A stretch of DNA of 64,000 nt from Sphingopyxis sp. BSN-002 (GTDB lineage: Bacteria > Pseudomonadota > Alphaproteobacteria > Sphingomonadales > Sphingomonadaceae). Position numbers and translations under genes: made by a program. The notes beneath the pieces were generated by a model. It was not told where the DNA came from and did no database searches. It was given only the letters and a program-made list of their open reading frames with translations. Shown here in pieces: positions 47,957-57,831 of this stretch. The stretch's first letter is position 1; each line of letters opens with the position of its first letter. The DNA is taken from NCBI RefSeq assembly GCF_022024275.1, contig NZ_CP091804.1, forward strand, positions 1,240,001 to 1,304,000, in the 5' to 3' direction.

Positions 47957-48077
47957 GCCGAATCGATAAACGCGCTTTGCCGCCTTGTCATCCGGCGAGG
48001 GCAACAGGCCATTGCGAACCCGGCGCGGCGGGTGCAACATGTCCCCCTTGGACAGGGCCGATGTGGGGAGCAGGGCC

Positions 48078-48710
48078 ATGGGAATATTGGAGATTCTGGG
48101 CGTCGCCGGCAGCCTCAGCCTGCTTGCGGGATGGCGGCTTTACCTCACCATATTGGCGACCGGCATCGCGATGCATTTCGGCTGGCTGCCGCTTCCCGAA
48201 CATCTGAAGGCGCTGCAGGTGCTCGCCAATCCGTGGGTGCTCGGGGTCGCCGCGACCGGTACGCTCGCCGAGTTCTTCGCCGACAAGGTCGCGTGGATCG
48301 ATTCGATCTGGGACACGATCCACAGCATCATCCGCCCGCTCGGCGGCGCGCTACTCGCGCTCGCGCTCGTCGACAGCTCGGACCCGACCTGGCAGGTCGT
48401 CGCCTTCCTGCTCGGTGGCGGCGGCGCGTTGCTCAGCCATGGCGCGAAAGCGACGACCCGCGCGGTCGTCAACGTCAGTCCGGAGCCCTTCAGCAACGTC
48501 GCGGTCTCGACGGGCGAGGATGTCGCGACGGGCGGCCTGCTTGCGCTGGCGATCGCCTATCCGCCGCTGGCGATCGTGATCGCGATCCTGTTGCTGATTG
48601 CCGCGGTGATCGTGATCATCGCGCTCCGCCGGCTCCTGCGCAACATCAAGTCGACGCTCAAACGCGCGCTCGGCGATGAACCGGCCGATCCGGCGCTGCC
48701 CCCGGTCTAG
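48078..48710 (+). CDS. DUF4126 family membrane protein
   Basis: A 210-residue protein with five or six hydrophobic spans, of the DUF4126 type: [20 protein letters not shown] at the N-terminus, [19 protein letters not shown] in the middle, and [19 protein letters not shown], the most conserved stretch. The C-terminal basic segment [13 protein letters not shown] is cytoplasmic. The function of the family is unknown. The GGGGAG ribosome site precedes the ATG. Its stop shares CTAG with the convergent reductase gene. Confidence 0.8.
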   Translation: MGILEILGVAGSLSLLAGWRLYLTILATGIAMHFGWLPLPEHLKALQVLANPWVLGVAATGTLAEFFADKVAWIDSIWDTIHSIIRPLGGALLALALVDSSDPTWQVVAFLLGGGGALLSHGAKATTRAVVNVSPEPFSNVAVSTGEDVATGGLLALAIAYPPLAIVIAILLLIAAVIVIIALRRLLRNIKSTLKRALGDEPADPALPPV

Positions 48711-49930
48711 GAGGGCAGCAGTTCCTTCAGCGGCTTGTCGGCATCGGCAAGCTGCTCGGGCGTGGCGCAGAGCCCCGCGGTGACGATCATCCGGCCCTGC
48801 ACATAATCCTTGGTCGCGTTGACGCAGTCGAGCGCGATCACCTTTCCGGCCTTCAGGTAAACGATCGAGAAGCTGCGGTTCGCGGGATCGCCGCGGAGCA
48901 CCGCCTGATCATGCCCCGTAGACAGGCCGGCGGTCTGCAGCTTCAGGTCATACTGGTTCGACCAGAACCACGGGATTGCATGATAGGGCGCCTCGTCGCC
49001 GACGATGCCCTTGGCGACGACATTCGCCTGATCATTGGCATTCTGCACCGATTCGAGCCGTATCGTCGCGCCTTCGGCAAAATGGTTTTCATGCGCGGCG
49101 CAGTCGCCGATCGCGTAGATGTCGGGCAGGCTCGTCTTGCACAGGCGATCGACGAGCACGCCGTTGCCGCCCTCGGCGCCCGCCGCGATCAACGGTTCGA
49201 CCGCAGGGACGATGCCGATACCGACGATCACCAGATCGGCTGGGATCACCTCGCCGTCGGCGAGCCGCACGCCCGTGACATGCGTATCGCCCTCGATAGC
49301 ATCGACGCACACGCCGAGCCGCAGGTCGACGCCGTGATCCCGATGCTCCTTCTCGTAAAAGCGCGACAGCTCGACCCCCGCGACACGCGCGAGCACGCGG
49401 TCGAGCGCCTCCAGAAGCACGACCTTCTTCCCCGCCTTGTTCAGCACCGCCGCGGCCTCGAGCCCGATATAGCCGCCGCCGATCACGACGATCTGGCCCG
49501 CCGTCTCGGACGCCGCCTTCATCGCATCGGCATCGGCGCGCGTGCGCACCCCCTGCACCCCGGGCAGGTCGCCGCCGGGGATGGGCAGCATCCGCGGGCT
49601 CCCACCCGTCGCCCAGACGAGCTTGCCGTAACCGATCGTCTCGCCGCCATCGGTCGTGACCGTGTGCGCCAACGGATCGACGCTCACGACGCGCTTGCCG
49701 AGCAGCATCGCCACCTCGCGCTCATCCCAATATCTGGCAGGACGAAGCTGGATGCGTTCGAATTCCTTCTCGCCCGCGAAATATTCCTTCGACAGCGGCG
49801 GGCGCTCATAGGGAAGCTCGGGTTCGTCACCGATGATCGCGATACTGCCTTCGAACTTTTGCGTGCGCAGCATCACCGCCACTTGCGCCCCGCCGTGTCC
49901 GGCCCCCACGATCACCACATCGAACTTCAT
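48707..49930 (-). CDS. FAD-dependent ferredoxin/rubredoxin reductase-like oxidoreductase
   Basis: A 407-residue flavoprotein. The FAD motif [18 protein letters not shown] is at residues 5-22, the NAD motif [23 protein letters not shown] near 145-170, and the C-terminal FAD contact [14 protein letters not shown] near 270. This order is that of the putidaredoxin reductase/BphA4 group, which reduces a ferredoxin for a P450 or dioxygenase. No ferredoxin or P450 is adjacent. The start MKFDVVIVG was chosen. It lies downstream of the IclR gene on the same strand and may serve the acyl-CoA cluster (inference). Confidence 0.88.
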   Translation of the reverse strand: MKFDVVIVGAGHGGAQVAVMLRTQKFEGSIAIIGDEPELPYERPPLSKEYFAGEKEFERIQLRPARYWDEREVAMLLGKRVVSVDPLAHTVTTDGGETIGYGKLVWATGGSPRMLPIPGGDLPGVQGVRTRADADAMKAASETAGQIVVIGGGYIGLEAAAVLNKAGKKVVLLEALDRVLARVAGVELSRFYEKEHRDHGVDLRLGVCVDAIEGDTHVTGVRLADGEVIPADLVIVGIGIVPAVEPLIAAGAEGGNGVLVDRLCKTSLPDIYAIGDCAAHENHFAEGATIRLESVQNANDQANVVAKGIVGDEAPYHAIPWFWSNQYDLKLQTAGLSTGHDQAVLRGDPANRSFSIVYLKAGKVIALDCVNATKDYVQGRMIVTAGLCATPEQLADADKPLKELLPS

Positions 49931-50004
49931 GATCCCTCCGCTACGGCATGCTCGTTGTCGCGGCGTCCCTGACATGCGGTACGGGGTGGCACAAGAAACA
50001 ATGG

Positions 50005-50745
50005 CTATCCCGCCTGCACGATCAACTCGTCGCGAAGCGCGATCAGCGCCGCGCCGAGTGCATCGATCCCGGCATCGCTCTGCGACCCCGCAACCACCGA
50101 CGCCGACAGGCAAAAGCCGGGCGAGATGGCCGTCATCCCGGCCGCAACCGTCCACACGCCGCGATGCGTATAGCCTTGGTCGATCGCATAGCCGCGCGCC
50201 GCCGCCTCGTGCACCTGCCGCACATAGGTTTCGAACGGCAATTCCGTCTGCCAGCGCACCGGGGCATAGCGTCGCGCGAGTTCGCCCTCACCCACCCCCT
50301 GCGCTGCCGCGATCGCCCTGCCCGCCGCGCCGCTGCCGAGTGGCTGGCGCTGGTCGTCGGCAAGGCTGAGTCGCATCCCCGCATCGCTTTCGGCGCGCAC
50401 CGCAAGCTGCATCCGGTCGCGTGACACGATCTTCCAGAGGCCCACTGCGGCCTCGGTACCTTGCGCAAACGCCGCCATCCGCGGCAGCGCCAGATCGACA
50501 AGCCGCGCGCCCGCACTGTCGCGCAGCGCCTCGGCCGCCTGCCACGGCGCGGTCAGCCGATAGCGTTTGGTCGCGCTTTCGCGCTCAATCGCCCCCTCGG
50601 CTACCAGCGTTTTCAGCAGATTGAGGCAGCTCGAGGGGCTGAGGCCGACGCTACGCCCGATGTCGGACAAGGTCAGCGCGCCTGCATCGCCAAGCAGGCG
50701 GAGAATCGCAAAGGCTTGCGAAACGGAGCGCACAGGGCCGGTCAT
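50005..50745 (-). CDS. IclR family transcriptional regulator
   Basis: A 246-residue regulator. The winged helix-turn-helix spans about residues 5-60 ([34 protein letters not shown]), followed by the IclR ligand domain with [16 protein letters not shown] near the end. It is divergent from the SDR gene, and a 9-base inverted repeat lies between the two starts, so it probably represses or activates the acyl-CoA operon and itself. The effector is not known. Upstream frame codons before [11 protein letters not shown] are not used. Confidence 0.9.
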   Translation of the reverse strand: MTGPVRSVSQAFAILRLLGDAGALTLSDIGRSVGLSPSSCLNLLKTLVAEGAIERESATKRYRLTAPWQAAEALRDSAGARLVDLALPRMAAFAQGTEAAVGLWKIVSRDRMQLAVRAESDAGMRLSLADDQRQPLGSGAAGRAIAAAQGVGEGELARRYAPVRWQTELPFETYVRQVHEAAARGYAIDQGYTHRGVWTVAAGMTAISPGFCLSASVVAGSQSDAGIDALGAALIALRDELIVQAG

Positions 50746-50759
50746 GTATGCGGGAATAT

Positions 50760-50796
50760 TTTCAACATGATGAAAAATCAATTCTGAATGTTGAAA
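50760..50796. promoter_or_regulatory. Inverted repeat, candidate IclR operator
   Basis: Perfect inverted repeat TTTCAACAT (50760-50768) and ATGTTGAAA (50788-50796), 19 bases apart. It lies in the 106-base divergent region between the IclR and SDR starts, the usual position of an IclR site. Confidence 0.6.
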
Positions 50797-50851
50797 TGAT
50801 GCGAAGGGCGGCATATCGCGCTACCAACACGAATCGAACGGGAGAACGGCC

Positions 50852-51769
50852 ATGAGCGGATGCCTGAAAGGAAAGGTCGTCGCGATTACCGGCGCCGGGC
50901 GCGGTATCGGACGTGAACTCGCGCTGTACTGCGCCGCGCAAGGAGCCGCAGTCATCGTCAACGACCCCGGCGTCGCGCAAGCCGGCGACGGCGGCGACGC
51001 GGCCCCGGCCGAGACCACCGCGAGCGACATCATCGCCGCGGGCGGCAAGGCCGCCGCCAACTTCGGCAATGTCGCCGACCCGAAAGAAGCCGCACGCATC
51101 ATCGAGGATGCGGTCGCGAAATTCGGCCGCATCGACGCCGTGGTGAACAACGCCGGCATCCTCCGCGATACCATCTGGCACAAGATGAGCTATGAGGACT
51201 GGAAGAGCGTCATCGAGGTCAATCTGACCGGCGTCTTCAACGTCTCGAAGGCCGCGACGCCATACTTTCGCGAGCAGCAGTCGGGCAGCTTCATCCACTT
51301 CACCTCGACCAGCGGGCTGATCGGCAACATCGGGCAGGCGAATTATTCGGCCGCCAAGCTCGGCGTCGTCGCGCTGTCGCAGTCGATCGCGCTCGACATG
51401 GCGCGCGTCGGCGTCCGTTCGAACTGCATCGCGCCCTTCGCGTGGAGCCGCATGACCTCGTCGATCCCCGCGACCACCCCCGCCGAGCAGGAACGCGTCA
51501 AGCGCCTCCAGGAAATGTCGCCCGACAAGATCGCGCCGCTCGTCGCCTATCTCGCCTCCGACCTGTCGCAGGACGTCACCAACCAGATCTTCAGCGTCCG
51601 CAAGAACGAGATTCTTCTCTTCTCGAAACCGCGCCCCGTCCGTTCGATGGCGAAGCTCGAGGGCTGGACCGCCGAGGCGATCGCCGACGAGCTGATTCCC
51701 GCCTTCCGCCCCGCCTTTGCGCGCGCCGACGAGGTTTCGGCGCACGTCTTCCCCTACGACCCGATCTGA
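50852..51769 (+). CDS. SDR-family 3-hydroxyacyl-CoA dehydrogenase-like oxidoreductase
   Basis: A 305-residue short-chain dehydrogenase. The NAD motif is TGAGRGIG (about 14-21), NNAG follows near 99, and the active-site S-Y-K is seen as serine in FTSTSG, then ANYSAAK. The pattern (R)-hydroxyacyl, with LRDTIWHKMSYEDWKSVIEVNLTGVF, is typical of MFE-2/HSD17B4-type enzymes. It probably oxidises a 3-hydroxyacyl-CoA made by the MaoC-like gene. GGAGAA precedes the ATG. It is first in the six-gene catabolic operon. Confidence 0.88.
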   Translation: MSGCLKGKVVAITGAGRGIGRELALYCAAQGAAVIVNDPGVAQAGDGGDAAPAETTASDIIAAGGKAAANFGNVADPKEAARIIEDAVAKFGRIDAVVNNAGILRDTIWHKMSYEDWKSVIEVNLTGVFNVSKAATPYFREQQSGSFIHFTSTSGLIGNIGQANYSAAKLGVVALSQSIALDMARVGVRSNCIAPFAWSRMTSSIPATTPAEQERVKRLQEMSPDKIAPLVAYLASDLSQDVTNQIFSVRKNEILLFSKPRPVRSMAKLEGWTAEAIADELIPAFRPAFARADEVSAHVFPYDPI

Positions 51770-51781
51770 GGAGCGAGCCCC

Positions 51782-52963
51782 ATGAGCAACCCCGGCAGCA
51801 ACCCCGGCATGGACGCGGACGTCTTCGAACAGTTCATCGAACAGCTCGAACGCTATGTGCGCGAGCGCCTTCTCCCGGCCGAGAAGGAGATCATCGAAAG
51901 CGACGAGATCCCCGCCGAAATTCTCGCGGAGATGCGCGACATGGGCCTTTTCGGCCTGACGATCCCCGAGGAGTTTGGCGGCGCGGGGATGAACGTCAGC
52001 CAGTATATCAGGACGATCCACACGATCAGCTATGCGATGCCGGCGTTCCGTTCGATCATCTCGATCAACATCGGCATGTTCGCCTCGGCGCTGAAAAATG
52101 GCGGGACCGAGGCGCAGAAGGCCGAGTGGCTGCCGCGGGTCGCGGCGGGCGAGATCGCCTGCTTTGGCCTCACCGAACCCGGATCGGGATCGGACTCGGC
52201 GGGGCTTCAGACCACCGCGACGCAGACCGACAACGGCTGGGTACTCAACGGCACCAAGCGCTACATCACCAACTCGCCCTTCGCGAAGGTCGGCCTGATC
52301 ATGGCGCGGACGAGCAAGGAAAATCTGCCGAAGAACGCGCATGTCTCGGCCTTTGTCGTCCCCTTCGACGCCGCCGGCATCACGATCGGAAAGTCGGACA
52401 AGAAGATGGGCCAGTCGGGCAGCCATATCGCCGACGTCGTGATGGACGACGTTCGCGTCGGCGGCGAGGCGCTGCTCGGCGGCGAACTCGGCAAGGGGTT
52501 CGCCTATGCGATGATGAGCCTCGACAACGGCCGCATGTCGGTCGGCGCCGCGGCGACCGCTTATGCGCGCCGCGCGCTCGACAGCGCGGTCCGCTATGCG
52601 ACCGAGCGCAAGGCGTTCGGCGAACCGATCGCCAACTTCCAGCTGATCCAGCAGATGCTCGCGCAGAGCGAGATCGACATCTACGCCGCCGAATGCATGA
52701 TGGAGGATGTCACCCGCCGTGCCGACGCGGGCGAGAATGTCCTGCGCAAGGCCGCGGCGTTCAAGGTGTTTGCGTCCGAAATGTGCGGCCGCGTCGTCGA
52801 CGCGTGCGTCCAGGTCTATGGCGGCGCGGGCTATCTCGCCGAATATGACGCCGAGCGCTTCTTCCGCGATGCGCGCATCTATCGCATCTACGAGGGCACG
52901 ACACAGATCCTGCAGCTCCAGATCGCGAAGCATATGCTGCGCGAGTTTGCGGCGGCGAACTGA
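51782..52963 (+). CDS. Acyl-CoA dehydrogenase
   Basis: A 393-residue FAD flavoprotein. GLTEPGSGSDSAGLQTT is the acyl-CoA/FAD motif at about residues 130-147; VTRRADAG and CVQVYGGAGYLAEY precede the catalytic glutamate in YEGTTQILQ near residue 370. MDDVRVGGEALL and KAFGEPIANFQ are typical. It probably introduces the alpha-beta double bond. It lies 12 bases after the SDR gene and overlaps the CoA-transferase by 1 base. Confidence 0.93.
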   Translation: MSNPGSNPGMDADVFEQFIEQLERYVRERLLPAEKEIIESDEIPAEILAEMRDMGLFGLTIPEEFGGAGMNVSQYIRTIHTISYAMPAFRSIISINIGMFASALKNGGTEAQKAEWLPRVAAGEIACFGLTEPGSGSDSAGLQTTATQTDNGWVLNGTKRYITNSPFAKVGLIMARTSKENLPKNAHVSAFVVPFDAAGITIGKSDKKMGQSGSHIADVVMDDVRVGGEALLGGELGKGFAYAMMSLDNGRMSVGAAATAYARRALDSAVRYATERKAFGEPIANFQLIQQMLAQSEIDIYAAECMMEDVTRRADAGENVLRKAAAFKVFASEMCGRVVDACVQVYGGAGYLAEYDAERFFRDARIYRIYEGTTQILQLQIAKHMLREFAAAN

Positions 52964-54177
52964 TGTACCCACTCCTCTCCGGTCTGTCGGTGATCGAGGC
53001 GTCGTCCTTCGTCGCCTCGCCCACGGCCGGGCTCTATTGCGCGCAATTCGGCGCCGAGGTGATCCGCGTCGACCAGATCGGCGGCGGGCCCGATTTCCGG
53101 CGCTGGCCGGTGACGGCCGAGAACAACTCGCTCTACTGGGAAAATCTCAACCGCGCGAAAAAGTCGGTCGCGCTCGATCTGGCGCGGCCCGAGGGCCGCG
53201 AACTGCTCAAGGAACTGGTGCGCGCAACGGGCCAGTTCATCACCAATTTCCCGGTCGACGGCTTCCTGTCGCACGACCGGCTCGCGGAGGGCCGCACCGA
53301 CCTGATTACCGTGCGCGTCATGGGCTGGGCCGACGGCTCGCCCGCGCTCGACTACACCGTGAACAACAGCGTCGGCTATCCGATGCTCACCGGCGCGGGG
53401 CCCGAGCCGGTCAATCATGTGCTGCCCGCATGGGACCTGCTCACCGGCGCCTATGCCGCCTTCGCGCTGCTCGCCGCGATCCAGCGGCGCAGCGTCAGCG
53501 GCGAAGGCGGAGAGGTCCGCATACCCCTGTCGGACGTCGCGATCGGCACCGTCGCCAATCTGGGCGGGATCGCCGAAGTGCTTTACGCGGGCGAAAACCG
53601 CCCACGTCTCGGCAACGCCGTCTATGGTCTCTTCGGTCGCGATTTCGTGACGCGCGACGGCGAGCGGACGATGATCGTCGTCGTCACCCCGCGCCAGTGG
53701 GCGAACCTGATCGCGGCGCTCAACCTCGGCGACGCCATCGCGAGCATCGAAAGCGCGCGCGGAGTGTCCTTCGCCAAGGACGACGGCCTCCGCTTCGACC
53801 ATCGCGACGCGCTCTATCCCTTGTTCGAACAGGCGATCGCGAGCCGCGACCATGCCGACCTCGCCGTCGCCTTCGACGCGGGCGGGATCGTCCACTCGGC
53901 ATACCGCACGATGCACGACGCGGTGCAGGACCCCGCGCTGGTCGCGAACAACCCGATCTTCGGCAGCGCCGCCAACCCCAGCGGCTTCGCCTACCCCGCC
54001 GCCGGCGCCTTCTCGACCATCCCGCAGGCGGAGCGCGAACCGCCGCGCCCTGCCCCGCTCAACGGCCAGCATAGTGAAGAAGTGCTGTCCTCACGTCTTT
54101 CGCTTTCCTCGGGCGAGATCGCCCGTCTGATCGATGCCGGCATTGTCGGCACCGCCAACACCGGAGACCCCAAATGA
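52963..54177 (+). CDS. CaiB/BaiF family CoA transferase
   Basis: A 404-residue family III CoA-transferase. The start MYPLLSGLSVIEASSFVASP, GAEVIRVDQIGGG and WENLNRAKKSVALDL are typical. The catalytic aspartate is probably that in PAWDLLTGAYAAFALLAA near residue 160. It activates an acid by CoA transfer, or racemises a 2-methylacyl-CoA; the sequence does not distinguish. It is coupled to both neighbours (1-base and 4-base overlap). Relatives occur next to mesaconyl-CoA hydratases. Confidence 0.9.
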   Translation: MYPLLSGLSVIEASSFVASPTAGLYCAQFGAEVIRVDQIGGGPDFRRWPVTAENNSLYWENLNRAKKSVALDLARPEGRELLKELVRATGQFITNFPVDGFLSHDRLAEGRTDLITVRVMGWADGSPALDYTVNNSVGYPMLTGAGPEPVNHVLPAWDLLTGAYAAFALLAAIQRRSVSGEGGEVRIPLSDVAIGTVANLGGIAEVLYAGENRPRLGNAVYGLFGRDFVTRDGERTMIVVVTPRQWANLIAALNLGDAIASIESARGVSFAKDDGLRFDHRDALYPLFEQAIASRDHADLAVAFDAGGIVHSAYRTMHDAVQDPALVANNPIFGSAANPSGFAYPAAGAFSTIPQAEREPPRPAPLNGQHSEEVLSSRLSLSSGEIARLIDAGIVGTANTGDPK

Positions 54178-55388
54178 CCCTTCGCCGCGCCGCCATCGTC
54201 GCCCCGATCCGTACCGCCGTCGGCAAGTTCGGCGGCTCGCTTTCCTCGATCACCGCGGGCGACCTCGGCGCGGTCATCCTGAAGGCGCTCATCGAGCGTA
54301 CGAAAATCGACCCCGCGCGCGTCGACGATGTCGTCTTCTCTCAGGGTTACGGCAACGCCGAAGCCCCCAGCATCGGCCACTGGTCGTGGCTCGCCGCGGG
54401 CCTGCCGCTCGAAGTGCCGGGCTATCAGCTCGACCGCCGCTGCGGATCGGGGCTGCAGGCGGTCGTCAACGCCGCGATGATGGTCCAGACCGGCATGTCC
54501 GACGTCGTCGTCGCGGGCGGCGTGGAATCGATGTCGAACGTCGAACATTACACGACCGACGTCCGCAAGGGCATCCGCGCGGGCAACCTCACCCTCCACG
54601 ACCGGCTCACGCGCGGCCGCGTCATGTCGCAGCCGGTCGAGCGCTTCGGCGTCATCACGGGCATGATCGAGACCGCCGAAAATCTTGCCAAGGATTACAA
54701 TATCAGCCGCGAGGCGTGCGACGCCTATGCCGTCCGCAGCCACCAGCGCGCCGCCGCCGCATGGGCCAACGGCCTGTTCGACGACGAACTGGTGCCGGTA
54801 TCGGTCCCGCAGAAAAAGGGCGATCCCATCGTCTTCGCGCATGACGAGGGCTACCGCGCCGACGCGACGCTGGAATCGCTCGGCAAGCTCAAGCCGCTCG
54901 AAGGCGGCGTTGTCACCGCCGGCAATGCGAGCCAGCAGAATGACGCCGCCGCCGCGTGCCTCGTCGTCGCCGAGGACAAGCTCGAGGAACTCGGCCTCGA
55001 ACCCATCGCCTGGTATCACAGCTCGGCCGCCGCGGGCTGCGACCCCAGCCGCATGGGCATCGGCCCCGTCCCCGCGGTCGAACGCCTTTTCGCACGCAAT
55101 GGCCTCGGCTGGGGCGACATCGACCTTGTCGAACTCAACGAAGCCTTCGCGCCGCAGGTCCTCGCCGTGCTCAAGGGCTGGGGCTGGAGCGACGACGACA
55201 GCCGCAACGAAATCCTCAACGTCAACGGCTCGGGCATCTCGCTCGGCCATCCGATCGGCGCGACCGGCGGGCGCATCCTCGCCAATCTGACGCGCGAACT
55301 CGTTCGCAGGGACGGCCGCTACGGACTTGAAACCATGTGCATCGGCGGCGGTCAGGGCATCGCCGCTATCTTCGAGCGCGCCGCCTGA
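54174..55388 (+). CDS. Acetyl-CoA C-acyltransferase (thiolase)
   Basis: A 404-residue thiolase. The nucleophile cysteine is in LDRRCGSGLQAVVNAA (about residue 94). NEAFAPQ contains the conserved N-E-A-F, and GHPIGATGGRI and the second cysteine in ETMCIGGGQGIA are all there. It cleaves the 3-ketoacyl-CoA. It overlaps the CoA transferase by 4 bases; the next gene begins 3 bases after its stop. Confidence 0.95.
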   Translation: MTLRRAAIVAPIRTAVGKFGGSLSSITAGDLGAVILKALIERTKIDPARVDDVVFSQGYGNAEAPSIGHWSWLAAGLPLEVPGYQLDRRCGSGLQAVVNAAMMVQTGMSDVVVAGGVESMSNVEHYTTDVRKGIRAGNLTLHDRLTRGRVMSQPVERFGVITGMIETAENLAKDYNISREACDAYAVRSHQRAAAAWANGLFDDELVPVSVPQKKGDPIVFAHDEGYRADATLESLGKLKPLEGGVVTAGNASQQNDAAAACLVVAEDKLEELGLEPIAWYHSSAAAGCDPSRMGIGPVPAVERLFARNGLGWGDIDLVELNEAFAPQVLAVLKGWGWSDDDSRNEILNVNGSGISLGHPIGATGGRILANLTRELVRRDGRYGLETMCIGGGQGIAAIFERAA

Positions 55389-55390
55389 GC

Positions 55391-56983
55391 GTGAGCGACC
55401 TGCGCCAAGCCCTTACGGCCGCGCAGGCCTGGCGCGGCGCGGCGCAGGCCGCGCTCGCCGAACGGCTGGCTGCCAATCCGATCGACAGCGAGCAACGCGC
55501 GGCGCACGGCTTTGCGTGGGTCGCGACGACCGTCGCGGCGCTCGAAGCAACGCTCGACTGGCTCGACGCGGGCAACGGCGCAAACCCGCTCGACGCGAAG
55601 ATCGCCACCCTCGCCTTCGCCGAAAGCATCGGCCAGCTCACCGGCGGCCTGCCGATGGGGCAGAACGAGATTTTCCGCCCCGCCGATCTGCACCTCACTG
55701 CCGCCGGGCGCACCCTCGCCGACGCCTGCTCATATCTGCTCGACGCCGACCACGCCGCCACCCGTGCCGAGGTCGCCGCCGCGCTCGCCGAAGGCCATTG
55801 GCCCAGCGAGACGCTCCACGACGCCGACCTAGACGCGATCCGTGACCAGTATCGCCGCTTCACCGACGCCGCGATCATCCCGCATGCGCATGGCTGGCAT
55901 CTCACCAACGACCTCATCCCCGATGCGACCGTTCAGGCGATGGCTGAGCTTGGCACCTTTGGTGTCTGTATTCCGGAAGAATTTGGCGGCCTCGGCCTTG
56001 GCAAGCTCGTGATGTGCATCGTCACCGAGGAATTGTCGCGCGGCTGGATCGGCACCGGCTCGCTCGGCACGCGGTCGGAGATCGCGGGCGAGCTGATTGC
56101 CCACGGCGGCACCGACGCACAGAAGGCCGAATGGCTTCCAAAGATTGCCAGCGGCGAAATCCTGCCCACCGCGGTCTTCACCGAGCCCGACGTCGGCTCC
56201 GACCTCGGTTCGCTGCAAACCAAGGCGCGTCGCGAGGACGACCATTGGGTCATCGACGGCGCGAAGAACTGGATCACCCACGCAGCGCGCTCGGACCTGA
56301 TGACCCTGCTCGCGCGCACGCTGCCCGACGCGAAGGGCTATGCAGGCCTGTCGATGCTGCTCGTCCCCAAGCCGCGCGGGACCGAGGCCGATCCCTTCCC
56401 TGCCGACGGCATGACCGGTAGCGAGATCGAAGTGCTCGGCTATCGCGGAATGCGCGAATATGCGCTGCAGTTCGACGGCATGACGGCGCCCGCCAACGCC
56501 TTGCTCGGCGGCGAGGAAGGTCAGGGCTTCAAGCAACTCATGCGCACCTTCGAAGGCGCGCGCATCCAGACCGCCGCGCGTGCCGTGGGCGTCGCGCGGC
56601 GCGCGCTCGAACTCGGGCTCGACTATGCGCTCAGCCGCAAACAATTCGGCAAGGCGATCCTCCATTTCCCGCGTGTGTCGGACAAGCTCGCGATGAGCCT
56701 CGTCGATTTCGTGATGGCGCGCGAACTCAGCTATGCCGCTGCGCGCGCCAAGGATTCGGGCAAGCGCTGCGATATCGAGGCCGGCATGGCGAAGCTGCTC
56801 GGCGCGCGCGCCGCATGGTCGAACGCCGACGCCGCGCTGCAGATCCACGGCGGCAACGGCTATGCGCTCGAATATGAGATCAGCCGCATCCTCTGCGATG
56901 CGCGCATCCTCAACATCTTCGAAGGCGCGGCGGAGATTCAGGCGCAGGTGATCGCGCGCGGACTGACCGGAGGGCGCAATTGA
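55391..56983 (+). CDS. Acyl-CoA dehydrogenase with long N-terminal extension
   Basis: A 530-residue FAD enzyme. The catalytic region has FTEPDVGSDLGSLQTKARR (about 290-310), and the glutamate in IFEGAAEIQAQ near the C-terminus. The first ~150 residues, with LPMGQNEIFRP and ACSYLLDADHAA, are outside the normal dehydrogenase fold; this extended type recalls the AidB-like group. Start GTG 55391 was chosen, as the upstream open frame overlaps the thiolase. It overlaps the MaoC-like gene by one base. It may act on a bulky or branched acyl-CoA (inference). Confidence 0.85.
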   Translation: MSDLRQALTAAQAWRGAAQAALAERLAANPIDSEQRAAHGFAWVATTVAALEATLDWLDAGNGANPLDAKIATLAFAESIGQLTGGLPMGQNEIFRPADLHLTAAGRTLADACSYLLDADHAATRAEVAAALAEGHWPSETLHDADLDAIRDQYRRFTDAAIIPHAHGWHLTNDLIPDATVQAMAELGTFGVCIPEEFGGLGLGKLVMCIVTEELSRGWIGTGSLGTRSEIAGELIAHGGTDAQKAEWLPKIASGEILPTAVFTEPDVGSDLGSLQTKARREDDHWVIDGAKNWITHAARSDLMTLLARTLPDAKGYAGLSMLLVPKPRGTEADPFPADGMTGSEIEVLGYRGMREYALQFDGMTAPANALLGGEEGQGFKQLMRTFEGARIQTAARAVGVARRALELGLDYALSRKQFGKAILHFPRVSDKLAMSLVDFVMARELSYAAARAKDSGKRCDIEAGMAKLLGARAAWSNADAALQIHGGNGYALEYEISRILCDARILNIFEGAAEIQAQVIARGLTGGRN

Positions 56984-57831
56984 TGAGCGACTGGCAAGCA
57001 TGGATCGGAAGAGAGGATGTCCGTCACGACCATGTCGAGCCTGCGGCCGTAACCCGCTGGCTCGCGACGCTCGACCGCGCCGCGCCCGCCGACGGAAGCG
57101 TGCCCCAAGCGTATCACTGGTGCCTCTGCCTCCCCGACGCGCCGACCGCGATCCTCGGTGCCGACGGTCATCCGGTGCGCGAGGACAGCGACGACAGCTT
57201 CCTGCCGCCCATCCCCCTGCCGCGACGCATGTGGGCCGCGAGCAAGGTCGAATTTATCGCTCCGCTACGCCCCGGCCAGTCGGTGATGCGCAGCTCGCGC
57301 GTCGCCTCGATCACCGAAAAGCAGGGCGGCACCGGCAAGCTCGTTTTCGCCGAGATCGCGCATGAAACGCACGGCGACGGCGAACTGGCGGTACGCGAAA
57401 TCCAGTCGATCGTTTTCCGCGAACCGGCGCCCACCGGAGCGCCGCCAGCCCCGCCGCCGGCAAGTGGCAACTTCGACGCATCGGACTGGAACGCGCACCG
57501 GATGCTCGTCCCGTCGGAAGCACTGCTCTTCCGCTACTCGGCGCTGACCTTCAACGGCCACCGGATCCACTATGATCTGCCCTATGCGACGGAGGTCGAG
57601 GGCTATCGCGGGCTCGTCGTCCACGGCCCGCTGACCGCGACGCTCCTGCTCGATCTCGCACAGCGCCATTTCGGCGATAACAAGCTGAAAAAATTCAACT
57701 TTCGCGGGACATCACCCGCCATCTGCGGCGAAGACCTCCACCTCACGCTGCGCGGCACCTTCGACACCATCGAACTCGGCGCCTTCGCCGGCGACGGCCG
57801 CCAGGTCATGGCGGCAACCGCCGCCGTCTAG
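56983..57831 (+). CDS. MaoC-like/FAS1-like dehydratase, mesaconyl-C4-CoA hydratase type
   Basis: A 282-residue protein with two hotdog domains. The N-terminal domain has FLPPIPLPRRMWAASKVEFI, and the C-terminal domain has LTFNGHRIHYDLPYATEVEGY and GLVVHGPLTATLLL, the R-specific hydratase motif with D and H. This double-hotdog form is that of HTD2/mesaconyl-CoA hydratases. GGAGGG is 8 bases before the ATG. It ends with CTAG shared with the FadR-type gene. It closes the beta-oxidation set by hydrating the enoyl-CoA. Confidence 0.82.
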   Translation: MSDWQAWIGREDVRHDHVEPAAVTRWLATLDRAAPADGSVPQAYHWCLCLPDAPTAILGADGHPVREDSDDSFLPPIPLPRRMWAASKVEFIAPLRPGQSVMRSSRVASITEKQGGTGKLVFAEIAHETHGDGELAVREIQSIVFREPAPTGAPPAPPPASGNFDASDWNAHRMLVPSEALLFRYSALTFNGHRIHYDLPYATEVEGYRGLVVHGPLTATLLLDLAQRHFGDNKLKKFNFRGTSPAICGEDLHLTLRGTFDTIELGAFAGDGRQVMAATAAV

